A DNA stretch of 6,608 nucleotides from Cocleimonas sp. GTDB lineage: Bacteria; Pseudomonadota; Gammaproteobacteria; Thiotrichales; Thiotrichaceae. Below the pieces are notes generated by a model, which worked only from the letters and a program-made list of their open reading frames with translations, was not told the DNA's origin and ran no database searches. The translations under genes were made by a program, and so were the position numbers. The stretch is taken from positions 1 through 6,608 of the forward strand of contig JAGLBQ010000192.1 in the NCBI GenBank assembly GCA_023146675.1, in the 5' to 3' direction. Position 1 is the stretch's first letter. Each line of letters starts with the position of its first letter. This document shows positions 1 through 5,877 of the stretch, one piece after another.

Positions 1-474
1 ATAAAAGTGAATGATATTTTAACCCCTCGCAGCGTCGTCTTTGCATTAGAAGAAGGTAGAACGATTAAAGATATAATCGAAAATGAGGCAGGACTTTTTC
101 GTTTTTCCAGAGTGCCTATCTATAAAGGTAATATTGATAACATAACAGGCATTACCCTCACTAAAAAAATATTTGAACAAGCTCTAAAAGACGACACCGC
201 TACCGTTAAAGCGGTCAAGAAAGACGTTTTCAAGGTTAGCGAAAACATCTCTGTCTCCAAGGCACTGGATCTCTTTATAAAGAAAAAAGAGCATATGTTT
301 TTAGTCATGGATTCTTATGATCAAACAGAAGGTATCGTGACATTAGAAGACTGTATCGAAACCTTGCTTGGTGTTGAGATTATGGATGAAAGTGACAAAG
401 TTGAAGATATGCAAGAGCTGGCAAAACAACAAATGAAACTAAAGCGCAAACAGGATCAACAAATAGCAAGCTGA
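1..474 (+). CDS. CNNM/CorC-type (DUF21-CBS) membrane protein, C-terminal part only
   Basis: The reading frame is open from base 1, so the gene begins outside the window. The GTG at position 7 is an internal valine, not a start. The visible 157 residues are the cytosolic tandem CBS module of the CNNM/CorC (HlyC/CorC, DUF21) family. It opens with the family hallmark V-N-D-I-L-T-P-R that joins the membrane domain to CBS1. FSRVPIYKG follows, and CBS2 ends with GIVTLEDCIETLLGVEI. After it comes a charged tail (EDMQELAKQQMKLKRKQDQQ) and a stop, so the extra C-terminal CorC_HlyC domain of CorC/TlyC proteins is absent. This is the short CNNM-CBS architecture. Family members are inner-membrane proteins linked to Mg2+/Co2+ export or homeostasis, and the CBS pair binds Mg-ATP. 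The four-helix membrane domain must lie to the left. The next gene, mgtE, is also a CBS-regulated magnesium protein. Family call sure; transported ion not shown. Confidence 0.88.
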   Translation: MKVNDILTPRSVVFALEEGRTIKDIIENEAGLFRFSRVPIYKGNIDNITGITLTKKIFEQALKDDTATVKAVKKDVFKVSENISVSKALDLFIKKKEHMFLVMDSYDQTEGIVTLEDCIETLLGVEIMDESDKVEDMQELAKQQMKLKRKQDQQIAS

Positions 475-589
475 TTATTCAAAGCAATCCTAAAAATATA
501 AAGCGCACTAAGAAAATATCTTTGCGCTACTAATGTAACAATAAGACAAGTAAGAAATGCATTCTTCCACACGCTCAGGTCAGGACTCC

Positions 590-646
590 ATGAGCTTTAT
601 CGAAGGTATGCAAAACAGCAGTCTAAAAAGTCATCATAGAGCATAG
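590..646 (+). CDS. Possible 18-codon leader ORF coupled to mgtE
   Basis: This short ORF encodes MSFIEGMQNSSLKSHHRA and stops (TAG 644-646) two bases before the mgtE ATG at 649, a spacing typical of translational coupling. The ATG at 590 has purine-rich stretches ahead of it (AGGT 577-580 and AGGA 582-585). An in-frame ATG at 557 would extend it to 29 codons but has a poorer ribosome site. mgtE itself has only a weak Shine-Dalgarno (AGAG 638-641), and its frame is closed by a stop at 637-639, so re-initiation after this ORF is plausible. The peptide resembles nothing I know, and an ORF this short can occur by chance. Confidence 0.25.
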   Translation: MSFIEGMQNSSLKSHHRA

Positions 647-648
647 AA

Positions 649-2007
649 ATGACCTCTAATAATAATTCCATACAAACAAATAAAACCCTTCAAGCTATTT
701 CTAGCGCAATTGAAAACTGTGATAAAAAAACAATCAAACATCAGCTTGCATCATTAAATGCCGCTGAAATTGCACATATTTTTAATGCGCTCCCCGCCGC
801 TGACCGTCCTTGCTTATTTAAATCTATTCCTGAAGGACTAAATGGTGAAGTGCTGCTGCATATGAGTGAAGTAGCCGCTACTGAATTAGCCGATGAAATA
901 GATATTGCAACATTGCATTATGCGACCAAAAAAATGGATACCGCCGATGTTGCTGAGTTGTTAGATGAAGTCTTTGACAAAAAAATTGCTGATGACTTGC
1001 TTGATAATATGGATGCACATCGTCGTCAACGTATTGAGCTAAATCTAAGCTATGAAGAAGACACCGCAGGTCGTCTGATGCATACAGATGCCATTACCGT
1101 GCGTAGTGATGTCACGCTGGAGACCGTACAACGCTACTTACAACGTCATGATAATGTACCAACCGATACCAATGTATTAATGGTAGTCGATCGGGAAAAT
1201 CATTTTCAAGGCGCTATTTACATCTTAAACCTTATCCTGCACTCACCCAATACCTTGGTTGCTGATGCAATGGAAACCAACTGGCGCACCATCAGCCCAG
1301 AAACACCTGAAAAAGAGGTGATTAGAGCCTTTGAGGATCATGACTGGTACACCGCTCCAGTGATTGATGAAAACGGATTATTTTTAGGGCGCATTGTCGT
1401 GGATGATGTTATTGACTCTATGCGCGATGAAGCAGACCGCAATATGCTAGGGTCTGTTGGGCTGGATGATGATGAAGATTTATTCGCCCCAATTCTGCCC
1501 AGCGTAGGCAGACGCACCATCTGGCTGACATTAAACCTACTAACCGCCTTCCTCGCTTCTTGGGTCATTGGTCTATTTGAAGCCACCCTAGATCAAATTG
1601 TAGCCTTAGCGGTACTCATGCCCATTGTTGCCAGTATGGGAGGCATTGCAGGCAGTCAAACGCTCACCTTAACCATTCGTGGTCTAGCAATGGGACAAAT
1701 TGTGGGCAGCAACACCCGTTCACTAATTAAAAAAGAATTAGGTATAGGGATACTAAATGGCTTGCTTTGGTCTTTAGTGGTCGCTATTACCGCCTATTTC
1801 TGGTTTGATATTCAAATAGCATTGGTGATTGGAGCCGCTCTGATTCTCAATATGATCGCCGCCGCCTTAGCAGGGATTATTGTGCCGCTAACATTACACC
1901 GTATGAAAATTGATCCCGCGTTGTCAGGCGCTGTTATTCTCACAACGGTTACAGATGTAGTTGGTTTTACAGCTTTTCTTGGATTGGCTACATTGTTTAT
2001 TGTCTGA
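649..2007 (+). CDS. mgtE: Magnesium transporter MgtE
   Basis: A 452-residue protein, the normal length for MgtE, the homodimeric Mg2+-gated Mg2+ channel of the inner membrane. Order of domains: cytosolic superhelical N domain (about 25-130), CBS1 from EEDTAGRLM (136-144) to about 200, CBS2 from VADAM (204-208) to about 262, the plug/connecting region, then five membrane helices from about 291 to the end. The pore region has MPIVASMGGIAGSQ (324-337). The usual GGNxG is GGIAG here, a variant I associate with gammaproteobacterial MgtE. Asp436 in the last helix (TTVTDVVGF) matches the conserved Asp that lines the ion path in the Thermus enzyme. In the family, Mg2+ bound between the N and CBS domains closes the pore when cell Mg2+ is high. 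The start is fixed by an in-frame stop at 637-639. No M-box is apparent in the short upstream gap. Confidence 0.96.
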   Translation: MTSNNNSIQTNKTLQAISSAIENCDKKTIKHQLASLNAAEIAHIFNALPAADRPCLFKSIPEGLNGEVLLHMSEVAATELADEIDIATLHYATKKMDTADVAELLDEVFDKKIADDLLDNMDAHRRQRIELNLSYEEDTAGRLMHTDAITVRSDVTLETVQRYLQRHDNVPTDTNVLMVVDRENHFQGAIYILNLILHSPNTLVADAMETNWRTISPETPEKEVIRAFEDHDWYTAPVIDENGLFLGRIVVDDVIDSMRDEADRNMLGSVGLDDDEDLFAPILPSVGRRTIWLTLNLLTAFLASWVIGLFEATLDQIVALAVLMPIVASMGGIAGSQTLTLTIRGLAMGQIVGSNTRSLIKKELGIGILNGLLWSLVVAITAYFWFDIQIALVIGAALILNMIAAALAGIIVPLTLHRMKIDPALSGAVILTTVTDVVGFTAFLGLATLFIV

Positions 2008-2033
2008 AATATTTTACACTTAGATAAATAGGC

Positions 2034-2069
2034 TTATCATGTATATATTCAAGTGATAAAATGTTATCA
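2034..2069. promoter_or_regulatory. Three phased TTATCA/TGATAA repeats, operator-like
   Basis: TTATCA occurs at 2034-2039 and 2064-2069, and its reverse complement TGATAA at 2054-2059. Start-to-start distances are 20 and 10 bp, close to two and one turns of the helix. The last two form a palindrome with a 4-bp centre, TGATAAAATGTTATCA. The cluster lies 27 bp after the mgtE stop and about 90 bp before the next gene, just upstream of a weak promoter-like pair (TTGTGA 2070-2075 and TAATAA 2092-2097). It could be a repressor or activator site, or a weak hairpin ending the mgtE message, though no T-run follows. Confidence 0.35.
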
Positions 2070-2104
2070 TTGTGACCAATAAAACACCATTTAATAAAAA
2101 CAAT

Positions 2105-2144
2105 AGGGTTAAATACAAATTCTAAAAAGAATAGAAATAACCCT
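2105..2144 (+). promoter_or_regulatory. Nested hairpin in the leader of the 85-residue gene
   Basis: AGGGTTA (2105-2111) pairs perfectly with TAACCCT (2138-2144). Inside it ATTCT (2119-2123) pairs with AGAAT (2128-2132) over a 4-base loop. The structure ends 6 bases before the G-rich ribosome-binding region GGGGGTAGG (2151-2159) of the ATG at 2162. It could affect translation or message stability. The inner stem is AT-rich and weak, so the fold is a suggestion. Confidence 0.3.
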
Positions 2145-2161
2145 TCATATGGGGGTAGGTC

Positions 2162-2419
2162 ATGGGGAAAGATAGTAAGTACAGAGTAGTACTAAAAGAC
2201 GGCAGTATTCAGCGTGGTTCTGATGTTGATCACTTGCCTGGATTCATCAAAATTTCTACGTGGGATGGGGAGAAAAGAATTCCAGTAGGGGAAGTTAAGG
2301 AAATTTATACCAGCAAATCTGAAACATTGGTAGACAATGCTTTAATGACCACATTAATAGCTGCACTCTTTTTGCTTATGTTTATTATTTTAGGTTTAAC
2401 TTGGAGTGCATATTACTAA
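2162..2419 (+). CDS. Small single-pass membrane protein of unknown function
   Basis: An 85-residue protein that I do not recognise. Residues 5-50 look like a small beta-rich domain with alternating hydrophobic residues (YRVVLKDGSI, GFIKIST, KRIPVGEVKEIYTS), perhaps SH3- or Sm-like. Residues 61-82 form one strongly hydrophobic helix (LMTTLIAALFLLMFIILGL) near the C-terminus. There is no signal peptide. The charged N-terminal domain probably stays in the cytosol with only YY-type residues beyond the membrane. The start is supported by the strong purine-rich GGGGGTAGG just upstream. It stands alone: 154 bp separate it from mgtE, and a repeat element separates it from recG. Coding potential is supported by the coherent domain plus membrane-helix layout. 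Function unknown. Confidence 0.7.
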   Translation: MGKDSKYRVVLKDGSIQRGSDVDHLPGFIKISTWDGEKRIPVGEVKEIYTSKSETLVDNALMTTLIAALFLLMFIILGLTWSAYY

Positions 2420-2428
2420 AGAATGTGC

Positions 2429-2614
2429 ATGAAATAACGGTAGTGACATCAATCTGTGGTTTTCCTATACTATATAGGGTAGTAGTAGCAAATCTGTGAT
2501 TTCTCCAGATTAAAAAATAAATAACTCACTGATTATCTTGTTAAATTAATCAAGCATTAAATTGAGATACATGCCTAAAATCACAGATTGATGCCACTAC
2601 CAGATTATTTTCAT
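2429..2614. repeat. MITE-like inverted-repeat element between the small ORF and recG
   Basis: A 25-bp arm at 2439-2463 (begins GGTAGTGACATC) is the reverse complement of 2577-2601 (ends GATGCCACTACC), with only 2 mismatches. Allowing small gaps, the similarity runs outward to about 2429 and 2614 (ATGAAATAAC against ATGAAAATAATC). A third, diverged copy of the arm lies at 2478-2502 in the same orientation as the left arm. All three share the core AATCTGTG(A/G)TTT. Between copies 1 and 2 is a palindrome, CCTATACTATATAGG (2464-2478). The rest is AT-rich and has no ORF. No target-site duplication or transposase is visible. It could be a MITE, a REP-type element, or a complex operator for recG, whose ATG lies 22 bp beyond the right end. 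Confidence 0.6.
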
Positions 2615-2636
2615 CAACAAACCCAAGCAAACAGCC

Positions 2637-4718
2637 ATGTCATCTGACAATCCATTACTAAAAAATATCAACACCCTAAAAGGTGTTGGTCCTAAAATGT
2701 CAGAGCATTTAAGTAAACTGGGCTTATACCAGATTCAGGATTTACTCTTCCATCTACCACTGCGCTATCAAGACCGTACCCGTATTTATGCTATTTCCAG
2801 TGTTGAACAGGGACAAGAAGTGTTAATTGAAGGCACGGTTGATCACTGCTCAATCTTATTTAAACAACGCCGCATGATGATCTGCCAACTCTCTGATAAT
2901 AGCGGCACAACTATTACCTTACGCTTCTTCCATTTTAGTAATGCACAACAAAAAAACCTATCAAAAGGGACATTAGTACGTTGTTTTGGTGAGATTCGCC
3001 AAGGGCATCATAGCCTTGAAATTGTGCATCCTGAATACAAAATCATTACGGAACATAGCCCGCTTGAGCTAACTGATCGCTTGACTCCAACTTACCCTAG
3101 CACCAAAGGATTGCAACAAAAAACCTTACACCGTCTAACTGCTGAAGCAATCAAACATATTGAACAACTGGAGGAAACTTTTCCTGATTCATTGCGCCAG
3201 AAATATAAACTAATGACCTTGGCTGAAGCACTTATTACCCTGCATCAGCCGACACCTGAAAGCTCGGTGGAACAGTTACTTAATACCAATCACCCTGCAC
3301 AGCAACGGCTTATTTTTGAAGAGCTGATCGCACACCATTTAAGTTTACGTAAATTTCGGGAATACAGTCGGCAAATAAAGGGGGTGCAACTGAGTGGCAA
3401 TGATAATCTTACTAATAGATTACTCGCATCATTACCCTTCACCTTAACCCATGCACAACAGCGGGTTATTAAAGAAATTAAGCAGGATATGCAGCAAAGC
3501 TACCCAATGGGGCGTTTAGTGCAAGGTGATGTTGGCTCAGGAAAAACACTGGTTGCAGCATCGGCTGCCTTGACCGCTATTGAAACAGGTTATCAAGTGG
3601 CATTAATGGTACCTACCGAAATATTAGCGGAGCAGCATTTTAAAAGTTTCACGGAATGGTTTGAACCACTGAAGTTGCGCGTCACCCTTCTCTCTGGCAA
3701 ACAAAAAGTAGCACTGCGACGTGATAATATTGAAAACATTGCGTTAGGGTTATCAAAAATAGTCATTGGCACACACGCCCTCTTCCAAGATGCTGTTACC
3801 TTTCAAAAACTGGGTTTACTGATTATTGATGAGCAGCACCGCTTTGGCGTGCACCAACGTCTGGCATTGCGCGAAAAAGGCAAACAAGGAGATTGTTATC
3901 CGCATCAATTAGTCATGACCGCCACTCCTATTCCACGCACATTGGCAATGACTGCTTATGCGGATATGGATTATTCCGTGATTGATGAGTTACCCTCAGG
4001 GCGCAAACCCATTAATACTGTCGTGCTACCCAATACACGCCGTGAGGCGATTATCGAACGCATCAATGCCGTCTGTCTACAAGGGGCGCAGGCATATTGG
4101 GTATGTACGCTAATTGAAGAATCAGAAGCATTACAATGTCAGGATGCAGAAGAAACATTAGCATTATTAACAAAAAATTTACCCGAGTTACAAGTCGGAC
4201 TAGTACATGGTCGCATGAGTGCAGTAGAAAAAGATGCCGCGATGCACACGTTTAAATCAGCTAATACACACTTATTGGTTGCCACGACGGTAATTGAAGT
4301 TGGTGTTGATGTGCCAAATGCATCACTCATGATTATTGAAAATGCCGAACGCCTAGGGCTAGCCCAATTACATCAGCTACGTGGACGTGTCGGACGTGGA
4401 ACGGCTAGTAGCCATTGCCTATTAATGTATCAAGCTCCACTTTCAGAAATCGCACATAAACGACTAGATGCCCTGCGTAATAGCAATGATGGCTTTGAAA
4501 TTTCACGTATTGATCTGGAAATTCGCGGCCCTGGAGATGTCTTTGGTACACGCCAGACGGGAGAACTACAATTTCGTATTGCAGATTTATTACGGGATCA
4601 GGAATTACTACTAACTATTCAAGAAGCCGCTGAGGTTATTATTAAAAAATATCCTGAAAAAATAGAACCATTAATTGATCGTTGGATACGAACAGATGAG
4701 GATTATGTACACGCCTAG
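2637..4718 (+). CDS. recG: ATP-dependent DNA helicase RecG
   Basis: A complete 693-residue protein, the same length as E. coli RecG. It is a monomeric superfamily-2 helicase that reverses stalled replication forks and branch-migrates D-loops and Holliday junctions. The N-terminal part has the helix-hairpin-like TLKGVGPKMSEHL and DLLFHLPLRYQDRT. The wedge OB-fold (about 60-140) binds the fork. Motif I is GDVGSGKT (297-304), motif II DEQH (398-401), motif III TATPIPRT (428-435). The VIEVGVDVPNA and QLRGRVGRG stretches give motifs V and VI. RGPGDVFGTRQTG (630-642) is the RecG-specific C-terminal (TRG) motif used in translocation. The start is bounded by a stop at 2589-2591, with no other ATG, GTG or TTG between, yet no good Shine-Dalgarno precedes it. 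It stands alone here, not in a spoT/trmH cluster as in E. coli. Confidence 0.98.
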   Translation: MSSDNPLLKNINTLKGVGPKMSEHLSKLGLYQIQDLLFHLPLRYQDRTRIYAISSVEQGQEVLIEGTVDHCSILFKQRRMMICQLSDNSGTTITLRFFHFSNAQQKNLSKGTLVRCFGEIRQGHHSLEIVHPEYKIITEHSPLELTDRLTPTYPSTKGLQQKTLHRLTAEAIKHIEQLEETFPDSLRQKYKLMTLAEALITLHQPTPESSVEQLLNTNHPAQQRLIFEELIAHHLSLRKFREYSRQIKGVQLSGNDNLTNRLLASLPFTLTHAQQRVIKEIKQDMQQSYPMGRLVQGDVGSGKTLVAASAALTAIETGYQVALMVPTEILAEQHFKSFTEWFEPLKLRVTLLSGKQKVALRRDNIENIALGLSKIVIGTHALFQDAVTFQKLGLLIIDEQHRFGVHQRLALREKGKQGDCYPHQLVMTATPIPRTLAMTAYADMDYSVIDELPSGRKPINTVVLPNTRREAIIERINAVCLQGAQAYWVCTLIEESEALQCQDAEETLALLTKNLPELQVGLVHGRMSAVEKDAAMHTFKSANTHLLVATTVIEVGVDVPNASLMIIENAERLGLAQLHQLRGRVGRGTASSHCLLMYQAPLSEIAHKRLDALRNSNDGFEISRIDLEIRGPGDVFGTRQTGELQFRIADLLRDQELLLTIQEAAEVIIKKYPEKIEPLIDRWIRTDEDYVHA

Positions 4719-4891
4719 CTTATCAATTTCTCATTACTGAAAAACCTAATAACAATAGCCAATCTATTAATAAAACAATATAAATTCAGACTACAATAAC
4801 TCTCCATAGAGGGGGCTAATTCAAAAAAACAATATAATAGCCATACTGCAATAGAAACTTTAGAATCGATAAATATTAATCTACATCAAAC

Positions 4892-4907
4892 CAACCTATT
4901 TAGGTTG
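4892..4907. promoter_or_regulatory. Candidate enhancer-binding-protein site (palindrome)
   Basis: CAACCTATTTAGGTTG is a perfect inverted repeat with 7-bp arms and a 2-bp centre. Its centre is about 116 bp upstream of the start point predicted from the sigma-54 promoter, within the usual range for activators of the NtrC type. The activator is not identified. Confidence 0.45.
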
Positions 4908-4943
4908 CATACAGCGTGACTGCCCCCATCTAAGAGGACTCTG

Positions 4944-4974
4944 CTCATTAATAAAACAGATACCCCTCATTAAT
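4944..4974. repeat. Direct repeat CTCATTAAT, 22-bp period
   Basis: CTCATTAAT occurs at 4944-4952 and 4966-4974, about two helical turns apart, between the palindrome and the -24 element. It may be an activator or bending-protein site. It does not match the IHF consensus well. The repeat is short and AT-rich, so chance is possible. Confidence 0.3.
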
Positions 4975-4989
4975 TATTAGCCACTTTTT

Positions 4990-5005
4990 TGGCATAAAAC
5001 TTGCA
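4990..5005 (+). promoter_or_regulatory. Sigma-54 (RpoN) -24/-12 promoter
   Basis: TGGCATAAAACTTGCA matches the RpoN consensus TGGCAY-R-N4-TTGCA, including the essential GG (4991-4992) and GC (5003-5004) with exactly 10 bases between them. A T-run precedes it. The predicted start is near 5016, giving a leader of about 325 nt before the ATG at 5341. RpoN promoters need an ATP-driven enhancer-binding activator, so this gene is probably switched on by a specific signal. Confidence 0.8.
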
Positions 5006-5138
5006 ATTAGAAATTTATGTGCTATCTTTTTGCTAGTTTTTTACACGGAGATCCCCGAGCCGTTTGCACCCTTTTTCGTGCAACATCTTGATTATGTTTA
5101 TTTTAAAATTATTAAACCCTACTTTACAACATATTTCA

Positions 5139-5167
5139 CTGCTAACATTTAGCAGATCCTTTTCTTT
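5139..5167 (+). terminator. Weak terminator or attenuator hairpin inside the leader
   Basis: CTGCTAA-CAT-TTAGCAG is a perfect 7-bp stem. It is followed, after ATCC, by TTTTCTTT. The offset and interrupted T-run make it a poor intrinsic terminator, but it could end a 150-nt RNA from the sigma-54 promoter or act as an attenuator. Confidence 0.25.
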
Positions 5168-5281
5168 GCGGTCTCTATCCCCAATTGCTGTTCCCAACAG
5201 CAACTATTCGCCACCACTATCTAGCACTCCTAACTAGGGTTTATCCCTATTCCACGAATTTATCTAACAATCGACTAATGA

Positions 5282-5334
5282 CCTGCTTGTTGTGTCAAGT
5301 AGCAGGAAACTATTATTCCTAATTAATTAAGGAG
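5282..5334 (+). promoter_or_regulatory. Mutually exclusive hairpins covering the Shine-Dalgarno
   Basis: Three stems share bases. (A) CCTGCT 5282-5287 pairs with AGCAGG 5301-5306. (B) AGGAA 5304-5308 pairs with TTCCT 5316-5320. (C) TCCT 5317-5320 pairs with AGGA 5330-5333, which contains most of the Shine-Dalgarno GGAG (5331-5334) of the ATG at 5341. Forming A blocks B and frees C, which hides the ribosome site; forming B exposes it. The layout resembles a translational switch, but B and C are short. Confidence 0.35.
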
Positions 5335-5340
5335 ATTAAA

Positions 5341-5865
5341 ATGAAAACCACTACTAGAGCAATTACACCTTCGCCAGCACAAATCTCAAACCATGAATAT
5401 TTTGACCAATTTGATGGTATTGATGAGATTCATGATCTATTAAAAAGTAAAAAATACAATCAAGCAGCGGCTAAAATAAAACAACTTTGCAAAGAAGCAA
5501 AAAATGTAGATTTTCCATTAAATAAAGGGGGATATACCAGAAATATTTTATCGAAAAAAGATGGCTACTGGTTATCTTTTTTACATTGGGATAAAAATGT
5601 CCTTACCCCTGTTCACGGGCATCCTGACCAGGCTTTTATCTATGCAGTTAAGGGGGATGTTAAAGTTAAAAACTATGAGCGCAATGATAAAAAACCATTA
5701 GTACATACAGAGACTGCAACACTTGAAAATGGTGAATTTTTTTACAGTCATGGAGAGGCGGATAGATTTGACAATGCCATCCATCAAATAAGTACATCAA
5801 AGCAAAGTCTGACACTGCATTTTTATTCTGCTGATCCTACCAAAGGAAAGTTATTTAAAAAATAA
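5341..5865 (+). CDS. Cysteine dioxygenase family protein (cupin thiol dioxygenase)
   Basis: A 174-residue cupin of the type I cysteine dioxygenase family. These are cytosolic non-haem Fe(II) enzymes that oxidise the cysteine thiol to cysteine sulfinate with O2. The iron ligands are His92 and His94 (TPVHGHPDQ) and His148 (NAIHQIS). YTRN (65-68) supplies Arg67, matching Arg60 of the rat enzyme that binds the substrate carboxylate, so it belongs to the Arg type rather than the Gln-type mercaptopropionate enzymes. LHFYS (159-163) gives His160 and Tyr162, matching His155 and Tyr157. The position of rat Cys93 appears to be Ala98, so the Cys-Tyr crosslink cannot form, which is common in bacterial members. 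The ATG follows GGAG (5331-5334) at normal spacing. It seems monocistronic, with a sigma-54 promoter upstream and a terminator downstream. Substrate is inferred. Confidence 0.85.
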   Translation: MKTTTRAITPSPAQISNHEYFDQFDGIDEIHDLLKSKKYNQAAAKIKQLCKEAKNVDFPLNKGGYTRNILSKKDGYWLSFLHWDKNVLTPVHGHPDQAFIYAVKGDVKVKNYERNDKKPLVHTETATLENGEFFYSHGEADRFDNAIHQISTSKQSLTLHFYSADPTKGKLFKK

Positions 5866-5877
5866 CGGGTGATATAC

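Larger units (their letters stand above)
4719..5340. other. 622-bp gene-free region with promoter and structured leader
   Basis: No ORF of credible size lies between recG and the dioxygenase gene. The left 170 bases are AT-rich, with short direct repeats such as AAAACAATATAA at 4772-4783 and 4826-4837, and no clear recG terminator. From 4892 on come a palindrome, a 9-bp direct repeat, a sigma-54 promoter and a hairpin-rich leader, each listed separately. The whole region reads as the control region of the gene at 5341. Confidence 0.7.
5016..5340 (+). promoter_or_regulatory. Long hairpin-rich leader of the dioxygenase gene
   Basis: From the predicted start point the transcript can form a row of local hairpins. 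TTGCAC/GTGCAA lies at 5064-5069 and 5078-5083. CTGCTAA/TTAGCAG lies at 5139-5145 and 5149-5155. TTGCTGTT/AACAGCAA, a perfect 8-bp stem on a CCC loop, lies at 5185-5192 and 5196-5203. TAGGG/CCCTA lies at 5235-5239 and 5245-5249. CCTGCT/AGCAGG lies at 5282-5287 and 5301-5306. It matches no riboswitch class I recognise. It may be a regulatory leader, or the first part may be a separate small RNA. Confidence 0.5.

Noticed and set aside
501..528. Inverted repeat AGCGCA (502-507) / TGCGCT (523-528) after the CNNM gene
   Set aside because: Only 6 bp with a 15-base loop and no T-run, so too weak to call a terminator.
475..648. M-box type Mg2+ riboswitch before mgtE
   Set aside because: The gap is short and I see none of the multi-helix layout of an M-box; it would also overlap the short ORF.
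4139..4330. Antisense ORF inside recG, and similar antisense ORFs inside the CNNM and mgtE genes
   Set aside because: They lie wholly within confidently identified genes, have no recognisable domain, and are shadows of the coding strand.
4751..4843. Short direct repeats (AAAACAATATAA, AATAGCCA, ATTAATAAAACA) after recG
   Set aside because: Low-complexity AT-rich words with no regular spacing, so not a repeat array or origin.
4811..4927. Long-range pairing GGGGGC (4811-4816) with GCCCCC (4922-4927)
   Set aside because: Six base pairs over 105 bases, upstream of the predicted transcription start, so unlikely to fold as RNA.
5850..5866. GTTATTT-AAA-AAATAAC hairpin over the dioxygenase stop codon
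   Set aside because: Nearly all A-T pairs, no T-run, and part of the coding sequence. Likely chance, with a better terminator downstream.
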